Shown here one piece after another: positions 7,237-15,628 of a DNA stretch of 64,000 nt. Where the stretch lies: the NCBI GenBank assembly GCA_017428035.1, contig JAFRRR010000087.1, positions 52,064 through 116,063 on the forward strand, written 5' to 3'. Origin of the DNA: Bacteroidales bacterium. Lineage in GTDB: Bacteria; Bacteroidota; Bacteroidia; Bacteroidales; UBA932. The position numbers and the translations under genes are program-made. Each line of letters opens with the position of its first letter. The first letter of the stretch is position 1. Below the pieces are notes generated by a model. It was not told the origin of the DNA. It ran no database searches and saw only the letters and a program-made list of their open reading frames with translations.

Positions 7237-9239
7237 TGAAACGCCTTGCCGTCATACTGTTTTTGCTGACGGCAGCTATTCTGCCGTCCCGCGCCCAGTA
7301 CGACCCGTCGCATTTCTACTACGCCGGCCGTCAGGCGATTTCTGACGGCAAATTCTCACTCGCGATAGAGAATTTCAACATCCTCTCCCGCATTGACACA
7401 GTGGGGCCGGAGGCATTCTTTTTCCGCGGCATAGCCAAGTACAACCTGGGCGATTTGAACGGCGCCGAGAGGGATTTTGACCTGAGTCTGAAGCGCAATC
7501 CGCTTTACACCTACGCCTACCACTACCGCGCCATCACCCGCAGCCGCCTGGGCCGCCACGAAGAGGCGCTGGAAGACCTGCAGGAGGCTATGGACCTGCG
7601 GCCCGGCAATACCGGCCTGTACTTTAGCCGCGGCGTGACATATTTCCTTTCGCAGCAGTTTGAAAAGGCGGTGCAGGACTTCAACAGCTTTATCCGCAAG
7701 GAACCGGACGAGAGTAGCGCCTACCTAAACCGCGGGGCATCTTACCTGTTTCTGGGCGACACCCTGAAGGCGTTTGCCGACTACAACAAGGCCATAGAGC
7801 TGAACAATCTGGACCCTGAGGGCTTTGTGCGGCGCGCCAGGCTGCTCGCCATGCAGAACAAGTATGACGATGCCATATCGGATCTGAACCAAGCTATAAA
7901 GCTGGACTCTACCAACACCTTCGCCTATTTTAATAGGGCCATTCTCAAATACGAGAAAAAAGACTGGATCAGCGCAATTGACGACCTCAACGCCGTGCTG
8001 GCAGAGGAGCCGGGCAACGCCTTGACCCTCTACAACCGTGCGCTGATCTATGCACAGGTCGGAGAGCTGGACAAGGCGGTAGACGACCTGGACCGAGTGC
8101 TGAACATCAACACAGAGAATGTGCTGGCCTATTTCAACCGGGCCGCGGTGTTTATGCAGCAGGGCAAATTCAACCAGGCCATAAACGACTACGACAAGGC
8201 CATCGAGCTTTATCCCGACTTTGCCAAGGCCTATATAAACCGCTCCTACGCCAAGGCTATGCTGGGCAGGATGGGCGACAGCCGCAAAGACTACGAGACT
8301 GCGCAGAAGAAGGTGCGGGAATATCAGTTCAAGACCTCTACTGACGAGGGCTATGAGGCATTTGCCGACACCACCAAGCAGTTCAACTCGCTGCTGGCCC
8401 TGGACGCCGACTTTGCCAAGAAGAACTTCAACAACGAGCTGCTCCAGTACCGCGAGGTGGATGTCAAGCTGAAGCCGATGTTCCAGTTCGTACCCAAGGA
8501 GGGCCCTTCTTCAGAGAGTATCTCCACCATCAAGGGCAAGCTGCTGTACGACAAGCTGGACAATTTCCTGGCGTCGCTGCCCGTCAAGACCCAGTTCGCG
8601 GCAGAGAAATCGGCAGCCCGCGACGACGCCAAAAGGCGTCTGGAGCCGCTGGTTGATGCCATCCAGAAGGGCCGCGGATCGCAGTACATCCAGTTTGGCA
8701 AGGCTATGCTGGAGACCGCCTCCAGCCAGTTCAACAATGCTATGGACAGCTACAGCGTGGCCATTGATATGGATGGCACAAACCCCTTCCTGTACCTGAA
8801 CCGCGGCGTGCTGCAGGCCGAGATGACCGACTTTATAGCAAGTATGGAAAACAGCGTCCGCACGCTCACGATAGACAATTCGGGCAACACCAGCAAGACT
8901 GTGGTCAAGGACCGCTCCAACACAAGATACGACTACAGCGCCGCCATAGACGATATGCTTGCCTGCGCCCGCCTGGCGCCCGATTTCCCTTATGTATATT
9001 ACAATCTTGGCAACCTGTACTGCCTGTCGGACGACCTTCCCGCCGCCGTGGCCAATTACACCAAGGCGCTGGACCGCTTCCCCTACATAGGCGAAGCCTA
9101 CTACAACCGCGGATTGGTGCTCATCTACCTGAAAGACAAGGAAAAGGGATGCATTGATATCAGCAAGGCTGGAGAGCTGGGCATTCTGGATGCCTACGGC
9201 GTAATAAAGAAATACTGCTCTGAAGAGTCTCAGAACTAA
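7236..9239 (+). CDS. Periplasmic tetratricopeptide-repeat protein
   Basis: A 667-residue protein with a signal peptide (cleavage probable after PSRAQ, residue 21). It carries a long run of TPR units from about residue 25 to 350; many repeats show the pattern AYxNRxxxxxxxGDxxxAxxDYxKAIEL. A less regular central part (350-480) separates these from further TPRs near 490 and 585-650. It has no enzyme motif, and TPR arrays are protein-binding scaffolds. It overlaps the upstream M23/LysM gene by one base, which suggests a joint role in envelope maintenance (inference). It ends immediately next to the convergent SirB1-like gene (stop at 9239, neighbour ends at 9240). Confidence 0.88.
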   Translation: MKRLAVILFLLTAAILPSRAQYDPSHFYYAGRQAISDGKFSLAIENFNILSRIDTVGPEAFFFRGIAKYNLGDLNGAERDFDLSLKRNPLYTYAYHYRAITRSRLGRHEEALEDLQEAMDLRPGNTGLYFSRGVTYFLSQQFEKAVQDFNSFIRKEPDESSAYLNRGASYLFLGDTLKAFADYNKAIELNNLDPEGFVRRARLLAMQNKYDDAISDLNQAIKLDSTNTFAYFNRAILKYEKKDWISAIDDLNAVLAEEPGNALTLYNRALIYAQVGELDKAVDDLDRVLNINTENVLAYFNRAAVFMQQGKFNQAINDYDKAIELYPDFAKAYINRSYAKAMLGRMGDSRKDYETAQKKVREYQFKTSTDEGYEAFADTTKQFNSLLALDADFAKKNFNNELLQYREVDVKLKPMFQFVPKEGPSSESISTIKGKLLYDKLDNFLASLPVKTQFAAEKSAARDDAKRRLEPLVDAIQKGRGSQYIQFGKAMLETASSQFNNAMDSYSVAIDMDGTNPFLYLNRGVLQAEMTDFIASMENSVRTLTIDNSGNTSKTVVKDRSNTRYDYSAAIDDMLACARLAPDFPYVYYNLGNLYCLSDDLPAAVANYTKALDRFPYIGEAYYNRGLVLIYLKDKEKGCIDISKAGELGILDAYGVIKKYCSEESQN

Positions 9240-10133
9240 CTACCACTCGTCTTCGTCAGACTCTATTGTGAGGTAGCGGTTGCCGCCAAGCGCCTCTATG
9301 GCATCGTCTATATCCATCTGCACGGCAGAATTGCCTTCGTTGGAATAGAGCATCTGCAGCAACTCCAGATACATCACCAGTATGGAATGGTCCTTTTTCA
9401 CGGCCGCCTCCCCTATCTCAACATTCACGCCCATAGCCGCAGCCTGGTTTTTTACCATCTTGCTGATATTGTTCTCTATGAATATCTCCCCTTCGTGGAA
9501 GACATTGATATTGAAAAGAATCTTGTCGTTCTCTACATAGACCGGCACGAAACCGCCTGTGAAACAGAGCGGATGCACCGGAAGGCCTGCCACCTGGGCC
9601 ACTATGAAATAGAGCAGCGACAAGGCAAACGGGTTACCCTTCTTGCCCCGCAGGACGTTCATAAGCAGGGATGTCTCCAGCGACATATCGAAGGGCGCCG
9701 TGGCAGAAAAGCCGTAGCGTTTGTAAAAGACGTGATTCAGGAGGGTCACGTTTTCCAGCGCGGTCTTTGCCTCGGATATTTCTTCCAGCACAGACATAGC
9801 CACCGGAAGCAAAGCCTCCAAGTATTCCTCCCTCTTCAGGGAAGGGTCTGTAAGGGCGCACAGCAGATAGCCCGACTCCAGCAGCGGGCACTCGGCACCG
9901 GAGGCGCACTGCTCTGCGATATCCTTCAGGGAAGAAATCACCATCTTTTTGTTGTAACGCACCAGCATATTCTCCAGCAGCCGCTTGCGATCCGGGACCA
10001 TTTCGGCGGCGGCTTCGGCCTGGAGCATCGCTATGGCCTGTGACCCGTTTTCTTTGAAATACCGGTCCACGGCGGCCATCACCGCCGGGTCGCTGTCGCC
10101 AAAGAGATTGACTATGTATTGGAACTCTTCCAC
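9240..10133 (-). CDS. SirB1-like transglutaminase-fold protein
   Basis: A 297-residue cytoplasmic protein resembling the SirB1 family (transglutaminase-like core, PF13369 type). The conserved core is LRGKKGNPFALSLLYFIVA followed by GLPVHPLCFTGGFV and a NINVFHEGE segment. The Cys of a typical transglutaminase is not evident in the core, as in SirB1, so catalysis is doubtful. The start is GTG at 10131-10133: the N-terminal helix LFGDSDPAVMAAVDRYF is part of the family, so a later Met would cut into it. A full promoter lies just upstream, with its -7 box only 4 nt from the GTG, so the mRNA may be leaderless. Biological role unknown. Confidence 0.75.
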   Translation of the reverse strand: MEEFQYIVNLFGDSDPAVMAAVDRYFKENGSQAIAMLQAEAAAEMVPDRKRLLENMLVRYNKKMVISSLKDIAEQCASGAECPLLESGYLLCALTDPSLKREEYLEALLPVAMSVLEEISEAKTALENVTLLNHVFYKRYGFSATAPFDMSLETSLLMNVLRGKKGNPFALSLLYFIVAQVAGLPVHPLCFTGGFVPVYVENDKILFNINVFHEGEIFIENNISKMVKNQAAAMGVNVEIGEAAVKKDHSILVMYLELLQMLYSNEGNSAVQMDIDDAIEALGGNRYLTIESDEDEW

Positions 10134-10137
10134 AGTT

Positions 10138-10168
10138 CAAAATTAATTTTTTTAGTACATTTGTCAAA
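10138..10168 (-). promoter_or_regulatory. Promoter for the SirB1-like gene, abutting its start codon
   Basis: On the minus strand, TTTG (10168-10165), a 19-nt spacer, then TAATTTTG (10145-10138): full Bacteroidetes consensus. Only AACT separates the -7 box from the GTG start, so transcription should begin at or beside the start codon. Confidence 0.7.
10156..10163 (+). promoter_or_regulatory. -7 box for the small membrane protein gene (TACATTTG)
   Basis: TACATTTG matches TAnnTTTG and ends 17 nt before the ATG at 10181. It lies inside the spacer of the opposing promoter, so the two divergent promoters overlap and probably compete. Confidence 0.5.
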
Positions 10169-10180
10169 ACCCTTGCGCCT

Positions 10181-10624
10181 ATGATCCTCACCTGGCCACG
10201 AATGCAAAACGTACTGCTGGGCATCAGCGCTTTTCTGATGCTGTCGCTGCTCTGGTCGCGTATGTGCTATACAGTAGATGAATACGGAGTGGAATACTCC
10301 ATCAAATTCACAGAGCACATACAGTTTCTGATTCTCACAGTCATCTCCATTGCCCTTTGCATAGCGGCAATCTTCTATCGGAAGCAGTATATACTGCAAA
10401 TCAGGGTGTGCATAATCACTATGTTCGTGCTGCTGGGATATCAAATCTGGCTGATAGTGGCATTTTTTCAGTTGAAGAGCGTATATACATTTACGGTGTC
10501 CACTCTGTTCCCGCTGGTGTGCATCATATTGCTGATTCTGGCCATACGATACAACTGGCGCGACGCATCGGATGTCATTGCAAGGGATTTTCACCGCAAG
10601 GTGGCAAAAAAATTAAAGAAGTAA
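10181..10624 (+). CDS. Small four-helix membrane protein (DUF4293-like)
   Basis: A 147-residue inner-membrane protein with four hydrophobic segments, at about residues 8-23, 46-62, 72-92 and 103-124, and a basic C-terminal tail ending AKKLKK. The size, helix number and a tail with Asp/Arg-rich residues after the last helix resemble the Bacteroidetes family DUF4293, but the match is by general pattern only. The function is unknown. It starts 11 nt after an A in the -10 to +1 region of its own promoter and is followed 3 nt later by rmuC, so it is probably the first gene of a two-gene operon. Confidence 0.6.
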   Translation: MILTWPRMQNVLLGISAFLMLSLLWSRMCYTVDEYGVEYSIKFTEHIQFLILTVISIALCIAAIFYRKQYILQIRVCIITMFVLLGYQIWLIVAFFQLKSVYTFTVSTLFPLVCIILLILAIRYNWRDASDVIARDFHRKVAKKLKK

Positions 10625-10627
10625 GGT

Positions 10628-12064
10628 ATGTGCGCATCTATTTTACTCATACTGGCAGGTAACTTTGTCCAAAAAGGAATAGACTCAGTGTTACAGCCAT
10701 TAATCAAATTCATTGTCGCGGCCATTCTGATTGCCGTGGCCATAGCCGTATTGATCACCGTCTTGATTGAGCGCAGCAAGCGGCACAAGATTCAGAAGGA
10801 GGCCGATGCCTCCATCAACGACCTGGGCACCAAACTTCAACTGAGCCAGGCGGCGCTGGAAAGCACCAGGGCCAGTGCAGAGGGGCAGCTCAAGACCAAA
10901 GACGAACTGCTGGCGCAAATGACCCGCAACTACGAGAAGAACCTGGACGATTTGCGCGCCAGCCACAAAGAGGCGCTCAAGGCGCAGGCAGAGAGCCTGA
11001 AGGCGGAGCTCACAGCCCAGACTGAGAAGCTGCTCAAGCAGCGCGAAGAGGAGCTGGACAAACGTGCCCGGGAAAATTTCGAATCCATCACCAAGACGCT
11101 GGGCAAGGATATCACCGAGATGAAATCTGCCTTTGAGGCCAATAAAAAGACCCAGACCGAAACCAGCACCAGCCTCAAAAATCAGTTTGAGGCGGCCGTG
11201 AAGCAGCTGGAGCAGCAGACCCGTTCGGTGGGCGAGAAAGCCGACCACCTGGCAGAGGCTATGCGCGGCCAGAAAAAGTTCCAGGGAATCTGGGGCGAGA
11301 CCCTGCTGCTGAACATCCTCACCGGAGAAGGTATGGTAGAGGGGCGCGACTTTGACAAGGAGGTCACCCTGCGCGACCGGCTGGGACTGGTAATAGAGAA
11401 TGAAGACTCTTCCAAGCGGATGCGGCCCGACTTCATTCTCCACTTCCCCGACAACCAGGACGTAGCGGTGGATTCCAAAGTTTCTCTGGCAGCCTATTCG
11501 GACTACCTGGAGGCCAAGAACGACGACGAGCGGCAGGATGCCCGCCGCCGGAATGTAGAGGCCATCCGCAACCAGTACAAGAACCTCAGCGCAAAGGACT
11601 ATAACAGCTATATCTTGCCGGGACATAGAATGGTGGACTTCGTGATTATGTTCGTCCCCAGCTACCCCGCCCTGCAGATGGCCTACGAAGACGACCCCAA
11701 GATTTGGCGCGACGCCTATTCAAAAAAGGTGCTGGTGACCAGCGAAGAGACCATCCTCCCGTTCTTGCGTATGATAGAACTGGGCTGGCGCAATGTTGAG
11801 CAGGTAAACAACCAGCAGAAGATCATTGACGCCGCCAGCCGCATGATAGACCGGGTGGCCGACTTCACCAAGTACTACGCCACGGTGGGCAAAAAGCTTG
11901 AAGAGGCCCAGAAGGCCTACAACGACGGCAAGGCCAAGCTGGGCGAGACCGGCAACAGCATACTTGTCTCTGCACACCAGGTCAAGAAGCTGGGCGTTCC
12001 GTCTAAAAAACAGCTGCCCGAGCCGGGAGACGACCTGGCAGAAACTGTATCTTTTGAGGAATAA
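10628..12064 (+). CDS. rmuC: DNA recombination protein RmuC
   Basis: A 478-residue membrane-anchored member of the RmuC family, which limits inversions at short inverted repeats and has a nuclease-like core. One transmembrane helix is at about residues 20-45, then a long coiled coil to about 215 (repeated Glu/Lys/Gln heptads), then the conserved RmuC domain with QGIWGETLLLNILTGEGM, MRPDFILHFPD and VAVDSKVSLAAY (the Asp and Lys fit a PD-(D/E)xK-like site). The ATG at 10628 follows the upstream stop by 3 nt and has an AAGTAAGG ribosome site. The RmuC link to inverted repeats is worth noting in a genome carrying palindromic elements. Confidence 0.93.
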   Translation: MCASILLILAGNFVQKGIDSVLQPLIKFIVAAILIAVAIAVLITVLIERSKRHKIQKEADASINDLGTKLQLSQAALESTRASAEGQLKTKDELLAQMTRNYEKNLDDLRASHKEALKAQAESLKAELTAQTEKLLKQREEELDKRARENFESITKTLGKDITEMKSAFEANKKTQTETSTSLKNQFEAAVKQLEQQTRSVGEKADHLAEAMRGQKKFQGIWGETLLLNILTGEGMVEGRDFDKEVTLRDRLGLVIENEDSSKRMRPDFILHFPDNQDVAVDSKVSLAAYSDYLEAKNDDERQDARRRNVEAIRNQYKNLSAKDYNSYILPGHRMVDFVIMFVPSYPALQMAYEDDPKIWRDAYSKKVLVTSEETILPFLRMIELGWRNVEQVNNQQKIIDAASRMIDRVADFTKYYATVGKKLEEAQKAYNDGKAKLGETGNSILVSAHQVKKLGVPSKKQLPEPGDDLAETVSFEE

Positions 12065-12073
12065 TATCTTTAT

Positions 12074-12763
12074 TCAGCGGCGATAAATAAAGTCCCTGAA
12101 GATGTCAGCCAGCTGGCTGCGCACGTGCTTCTCTTCCAAAGGACTCACCTCCCTGGGACCGGACCAGTTGAAGAACACCACCCGGTTGGTCTCGGAATCG
12201 AGCACGGCCGCATATATCGCCGAGGTGTGCGCCACCGGGATTGCATAGGGCACTATCAGACCGAGTGTCGCAACGGCTATGAATACGCTTAGTAGGGTGC
12301 TCCCCACAGCGTCCTTGACATATCTGGAACGGTCCCGGGTCATGCCTTCGGCATACATCAGCAGTCCATATCTGTAACCTTCGGCCTCGAGCAGTTCGTC
12401 GAGCGCTGAGGGGATCGGAGCCTCACCCACTTTCTGCTCGCTGGCGGCGTCCAGATAGCGCATAAACCCCACAGTCTCTTCCATCTGCAGCGAGTCTAGG
12501 GGGAATATCTCCTTGACGGGCATCCCCAGGCGTACCGTCACATCTGAAAGCAACTCTTCCGATGCCATCGAAAGCGAGTCGCTGTAGAACTCCTTGTCGT
12601 TCGCATCAATATAAAACTGGGTGGAGACAGGCCCCAGAAGAACCATCTCGCCGGCAGCGGCGGGGGTGAATCCGGAGTAGAACCGCGCTGTCGCGCAGGA
12701 GGTCAGTGCGGCCACAGCGGCCACGGTGGCCAAAAAAAGTCTAAGCTTGCGTTTCATCGCCAT
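12074..12763 (-). CDS. Putative lipoprotein of unknown function
   Basis: A 229-residue lipoprotein. The basic N-terminus MAMKRKLR and hydrophobic stretch end in the lipobox LTSC, with Cys at residue 23. The mature part has no motif I recognise. A hydrophobic, Gly/Pro-containing stretch at about 150-178 (LLSVFIAVATLGLIVPYAIP) could be a membrane segment or a buried hairpin. It lies 6 nt downstream of the outer-membrane protein gene at 12770-13495, presumably in the same transcript, so a periplasmic partner of that barrel is possible (inference). It converges with rmuC with a 9-nt gap. Confidence 0.75.
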   Translation of the reverse strand: MAMKRKLRLFLATVAAVAALTSCATARFYSGFTPAAAGEMVLLGPVSTQFYIDANDKEFYSDSLSMASEELLSDVTVRLGMPVKEIFPLDSLQMEETVGFMRYLDAASEQKVGEAPIPSALDELLEAEGYRYGLLMYAEGMTRDRSRYVKDAVGSTLLSVFIAVATLGLIVPYAIPVAHTSAIYAAVLDSETNRVVFFNWSGPREVSPLEEKHVRSQLADIFRDFIYRR

Positions 12764-12769
12764 AAAAGA

Positions 12770-13495
12770 CTACAGATAGAATCGCAGTCCGAGGGAGAGA
12801 CTCATGTGGCGCAGCGATTCGAACTGGTCCTTATCGAGCTCCACCTTCTGGGGCACCGCGGCGCTTTCGGTCGTAAGTGTATAACTGGTCAGCGTGCCGT
12901 TTACCAGGCCGAGGGATGCACCAAGGAAGATATTGTTCATCAACTTCAGGTCATAGCCAAATTCGACGCATACCCCAAGAGTGCCGCTTTTTATGGTTCC
13001 GGCCTCTATCATGCGGCCGTTGTTGGTGTAGTCAAGATAGCCGGCTCCGGCTCCCAGAAAGAACACACCGGTGCCCGATTTGTTTACCAACCTTGAATAC
13101 ACCATAGGGCCGATGTATCTGATATCTATCACGTCGGTATACATTCCGTTGACATATTCACCGTCTATCTCGGCTGTAACGGCATCCTTTCTCTGGCTGT
13201 GCATGTCGCTGTATTTCACACCAACGCCATAACTCGAGAAGTAATATGTCACGTCGGCGCCATAGGTATAGCCCATCATCAGAGCCTTGTTATGGGCGTC
13301 CACGACCTCGTTGCCGGTCTTTTCAAGTTTGGCCAGCCTGTAGCCGAAGCCTCCCTGGACAGCCACTCGCCAATTGGAGATCTGCTGCTGGCTGCCGGCA
13401 GCATCACCCGTATATCCCGAATACTGACCATAAGCCGCTGTAGCAGCCAGCATCATCATGGCCGCACACACAAAAAGAGCAAATGATTTCTTCAT
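12770..13495 (-). CDS. Outer-membrane beta-barrel protein
   Basis: A 241-residue protein with a signal peptide (MKKSFALFVCAAMMMLAATAAYGQ). The mature chain shows alternating hydrophobic strands, Gly- and Tyr-rich turns and a terminal strand ending LGLRFYL, the aromatic C-terminal signature of outer-membrane barrels. The length suggests an 8- to 10-stranded barrel of the OmpA/OmpW-like beta-barrel class. The first gene of a two-gene unit with the lipoprotein. A TATATTTG box about 29 nt upstream is the probable promoter. No ligand can be inferred. Confidence 0.8.
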   Translation of the reverse strand: MKKSFALFVCAAMMMLAATAAYGQYSGYTGDAAGSQQQISNWRVAVQGGFGYRLAKLEKTGNEVVDAHNKALMMGYTYGADVTYYFSSYGVGVKYSDMHSQRKDAVTAEIDGEYVNGMYTDVIDIRYIGPMVYSRLVNKSGTGVFFLGAGAGYLDYTNNGRMIEAGTIKSGTLGVCVEFGYDLKLMNNIFLGASLGLVNGTLTSYTLTTESAAVPQKVELDKDQFESLRHMSLSLGLRFYL

Positions 13496-13523
13496 ATCTT
13501 TACGCTGATTATGTTCGTTTGTG

Positions 13524-13531
13524 CAAATATA
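13524..13531 (-). promoter_or_regulatory. -7 box for the outer-membrane protein operon (TATATTTG)
   Basis: TATATTTG on the minus strand, 29 nt before the ATG at 13495. No canonical -33 TTTG at 19-21 nt. Confidence 0.45.
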
Positions 13532-13597
13532 CTAATATTCAATATTTTTTCTTTAACATCTTTGCTATTGCGCAACGATTTGACACACATAGGCCAT

Positions 13598-13605
13598 TAT
13601 CTTTG
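13598..13605 (+). promoter_or_regulatory. -7 box for the small peptide gene (TATCTTTG)
   Basis: TATCTTTG is a good -7 box 18 nt before the ATG at 13623. A TTTG at 13579-13582 stands only 15 nt upstream, shorter than the usual 19-21 nt. An AAAAGGA ribosome site follows at 13614-13620. Confidence 0.5.
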
Positions 13606-13622
13606 CATCAAACAAAAGGATA

Positions 13623-13760
13623 ATGACTATGAAAACAAACACCCCCACCCCTACTCTTCAAGATGTTATGCAGTTCCTTATGAGCGATGCAACTCCCGAG
13701 ATCAACGGTCTTATCCGCACTCTGGATCTTGAGTTGGTATCTATTTCTACCGCCGCCTAG
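13623..13760 (+). CDS. Small 45-residue peptide, unknown function
   Basis: An open frame of 45 codons, ATG at 13623 (or 13629, MKTNTPTP), stop TAG at 13758. An AAAAGGA ribosome site and a TATCTTTG box are correctly placed. The product begins with a Thr/Pro-rich stretch, then a helix-prone acidic segment (LQDVMQFLMSDA), then INGLIRTLDLELVSISTAA. There is no signal peptide, no double-glycine leader motif and no Cys. It lacks any match I know; a regulatory peptide, toxin-like peptide or peptide precursor are all possible. No modification or export gene lies beside it: prfA follows convergently and the outer-membrane protein operon is divergent. Confidence 0.5.
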   Translation: MTMKTNTPTPTLQDVMQFLMSDATPEINGLIRTLDLELVSISTAA

Positions 13761-13790
13761 GGAGAACAATTACCGACTATAAAAAACCGG

Positions 13791-14882
13791 TTAATCTTCT
13801 TCTCCGGCTGCTTTCAAGCGCTCTGCGTTCTCTGCAATCACAAGCTGGTCTATGAGCTCCTGGATTTCTCCGTCCATAAAGACGGGCAGGTTATACATAG
13901 TGTAGCCGATGCGGTGGTCAGTGACGCGGCTCTGGGGATAGTTGTAAGTGCGGATCTTGGCGCTGCGGTCGCCGGTAGAAACCAGGGTCTTGCGCTTGGC
14001 CGCAATCTCGCTCATATATTTCTGATACTCGAAGTTGTACAGACGTGTACGCAACTCTTCGAGGGCCTTTTCAAAGTTCTTGATCTGAGACTTCTGGTCC
14101 TGGCACTGAACCACCAGTCCGGTAGGGATATGGGTCAGGCGCACGGCAGAATAGGTGGTGTTCACGCACTGGCCGCCTGGACCCGATGCGCAGTATGTAT
14201 CCTTGCGAACATCGTTCATATTCAGGTCCACGTCAAACTCGTCGGCTTCGGGCAGCACTGCCACAGATGCTGCTGAAGTATGCACTCGGCCCTGGGTCTC
14301 GGTCTGGGGCACGCGCTGCACGCGGTGCACGCCGCTCTCGTATTTCAGGGTGCCGTATACCTTATCTCCGGAAATCTTGCAGACAACCTCCTTGAAGCCG
14401 CCCATAGCGCCTTCGCTGCTGCTGTTGACTTCCATTTTCCATCCCTTCTTCTCGCAATATTTGGCGTACATACGGAAAAGGTCGCCGGCAAAAATGGCAG
14501 CCTCGTCGCCGCCGGTGCCGCCGCGGATTTCCAGAATGGCGTTCTTGTCGTCTTCGGGGTCAGCAGGAATCAGAAGCAGTTTGATATCCTCTTCCATCTT
14601 GGGGAGCCTCTCCTCTATCTCGGCCGCCTCTGCCTTTGCCATCTCGCGCAAGTCGGGATCCTTCTCGTTCAGGAGAATATCCTTGGCGATGTCCAGACTG
14701 TCCACCTGACGGCGGTATTCAGCCCCCGCAGCCATAATGGGCTCCAGCTCTTTATATTCCTTATTGACCTGAACAAAGCGCTTCATATCGGCAATCAGCT
14801 CGGGATCTGCCAACTGCTGCTGCAGCGAAGCGTACTTCGCTTTGAGGTCTTCCAGTTTCTCCAGTAATTTATTTTCTGCCAT
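13791..14882 (-). CDS. prfA: Peptide chain release factor 1
   Basis: Terminates translation at UAA and UAG. The 363-residue length is standard. The peptidyl-hydrolysis motif GGQ is present in SGPGGQCVNTTYSAV, and the codon-recognition loop region is HRVQRVPQTETQGRVHTSA, with PQT at the place of the PxT tripeptide that marks RF1 over RF2. An N-terminal helical domain with LADPELIADMKRFVQV completes the family layout. The start at 14882 is preceded by tcdA ending 23 nt upstream, so it is the third gene of a mazG-tcdA-prfA run on the minus strand. Confidence 0.97.
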   Translation of the reverse strand: MAENKLLEKLEDLKAKYASLQQQLADPELIADMKRFVQVNKEYKELEPIMAAGAEYRRQVDSLDIAKDILLNEKDPDLREMAKAEAAEIEERLPKMEEDIKLLLIPADPEDDKNAILEIRGGTGGDEAAIFAGDLFRMYAKYCEKKGWKMEVNSSSEGAMGGFKEVVCKISGDKVYGTLKYESGVHRVQRVPQTETQGRVHTSAASVAVLPEADEFDVDLNMNDVRKDTYCASGPGGQCVNTTYSAVRLTHIPTGLVVQCQDQKSQIKNFEKALEELRTRLYNFEYQKYMSEIAAKRKTLVSTGDRSAKIRTYNYPQSRVTDHRIGYTMYNLPVFMDGEIQELIDQLVIAENAERLKAAGEED

Positions 14883-14905
14883 ATCAGTCTAAAAAGTGCG
14901 CAAAG

Positions 14906-15628
14906 TTAGTGATTTTTCCTGAGGAAATCAATTGCCGCCTGGGCGCACACGCAGCCGAACACGGCGGGCATATATGAGATGGTGCCAACCTGCGATTTTT
15001 TATTGCGGCCGGCATCTTCCACGATAGCCTCTCGCTCCGGCAATTCCTCGCTGAAAACCACCTTGAAACCCTTCTCTATGCCGCGCTTGCGAAGTTTCTT
15101 GCGCACTATGTAGGCCAGCGGGCAATTGTAGGATTTGCTAAGGTCCACCAAGCGCACCTTTGTGGCATCGTATTTGGCGCCGGCACCCATTGAACTCACG
15201 TGCGGGATGCCGCTCTTTACGCAGAATTCTATCAGGGCCAGCTTTGGGGCCAGGGTGTCAATCGCATCCACCAGATAGTCGATGTTGTAGCCGCCCAGCA
15301 TCTGCGGGACATTCTCTTCTGTAAGATAGTCGGCAATGACGTCTATTTGGATTACCGGGTTTATGTCGCGCAGCCGCTCGCTGATGACCTCAACTTTCAC
15401 GCGGCCCATATTGGAATCCAGAGCCAGCATCTGGCGGTTCTTGTCGGAAGGCGACACCACATCGCAGTCAAGCAGAATCAAATGGCCGACGCCGGCGCGG
15501 GTTATCATCTCCGCAGCATATGCACCTACGCCGCCGACTCCCACCACAGCCACGGTGCTGCGGGAAAGCCGCTCCAGAGCTTCATCGCCCATCAGAAGCG
15601 CGGTGCGCGTCTGCCACTCTGCTGCCAT
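14906..15628 (-). CDS. tcdA: tRNA threonylcarbamoyladenosine dehydratase (ThiF/E1-like)
   Basis: A 240-residue member of the E1-like/ThiF superfamily resembling TcdA (CsdL), which cyclises t6A at position 37 of ANN-decoding tRNAs using ATP. The nucleotide loop VVGVGGVGAYAAE is at about residues 28-40, with the family DKNRQ arginine motif near 63 and the conserved SMGAGAKYDATKV segment near 145. It lacks the CxxC zinc pairs of ThiF/MoeB, as expected for TcdA. Its ATG shares one base with the mazG stop (TAATG), so the two are translationally coupled. Confidence 0.9.
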   Translation of the reverse strand: MAAEWQTRTALLMGDEALERLSRSTVAVVGVGGVGAYAAEMITRAGVGHLILLDCDVVSPSDKNRQMLALDSNMGRVKVEVISERLRDINPVIQIDVIADYLTEENVPQMLGGYNIDYLVDAIDTLAPKLALIEFCVKSGIPHVSSMGAGAKYDATKVRLVDLSKSYNCPLAYIVRKKLRKRGIEKGFKVVFSEELPEREAIVEDAGRNKKSQVGTISYMPAVFGCVCAQAAIDFLRKNH

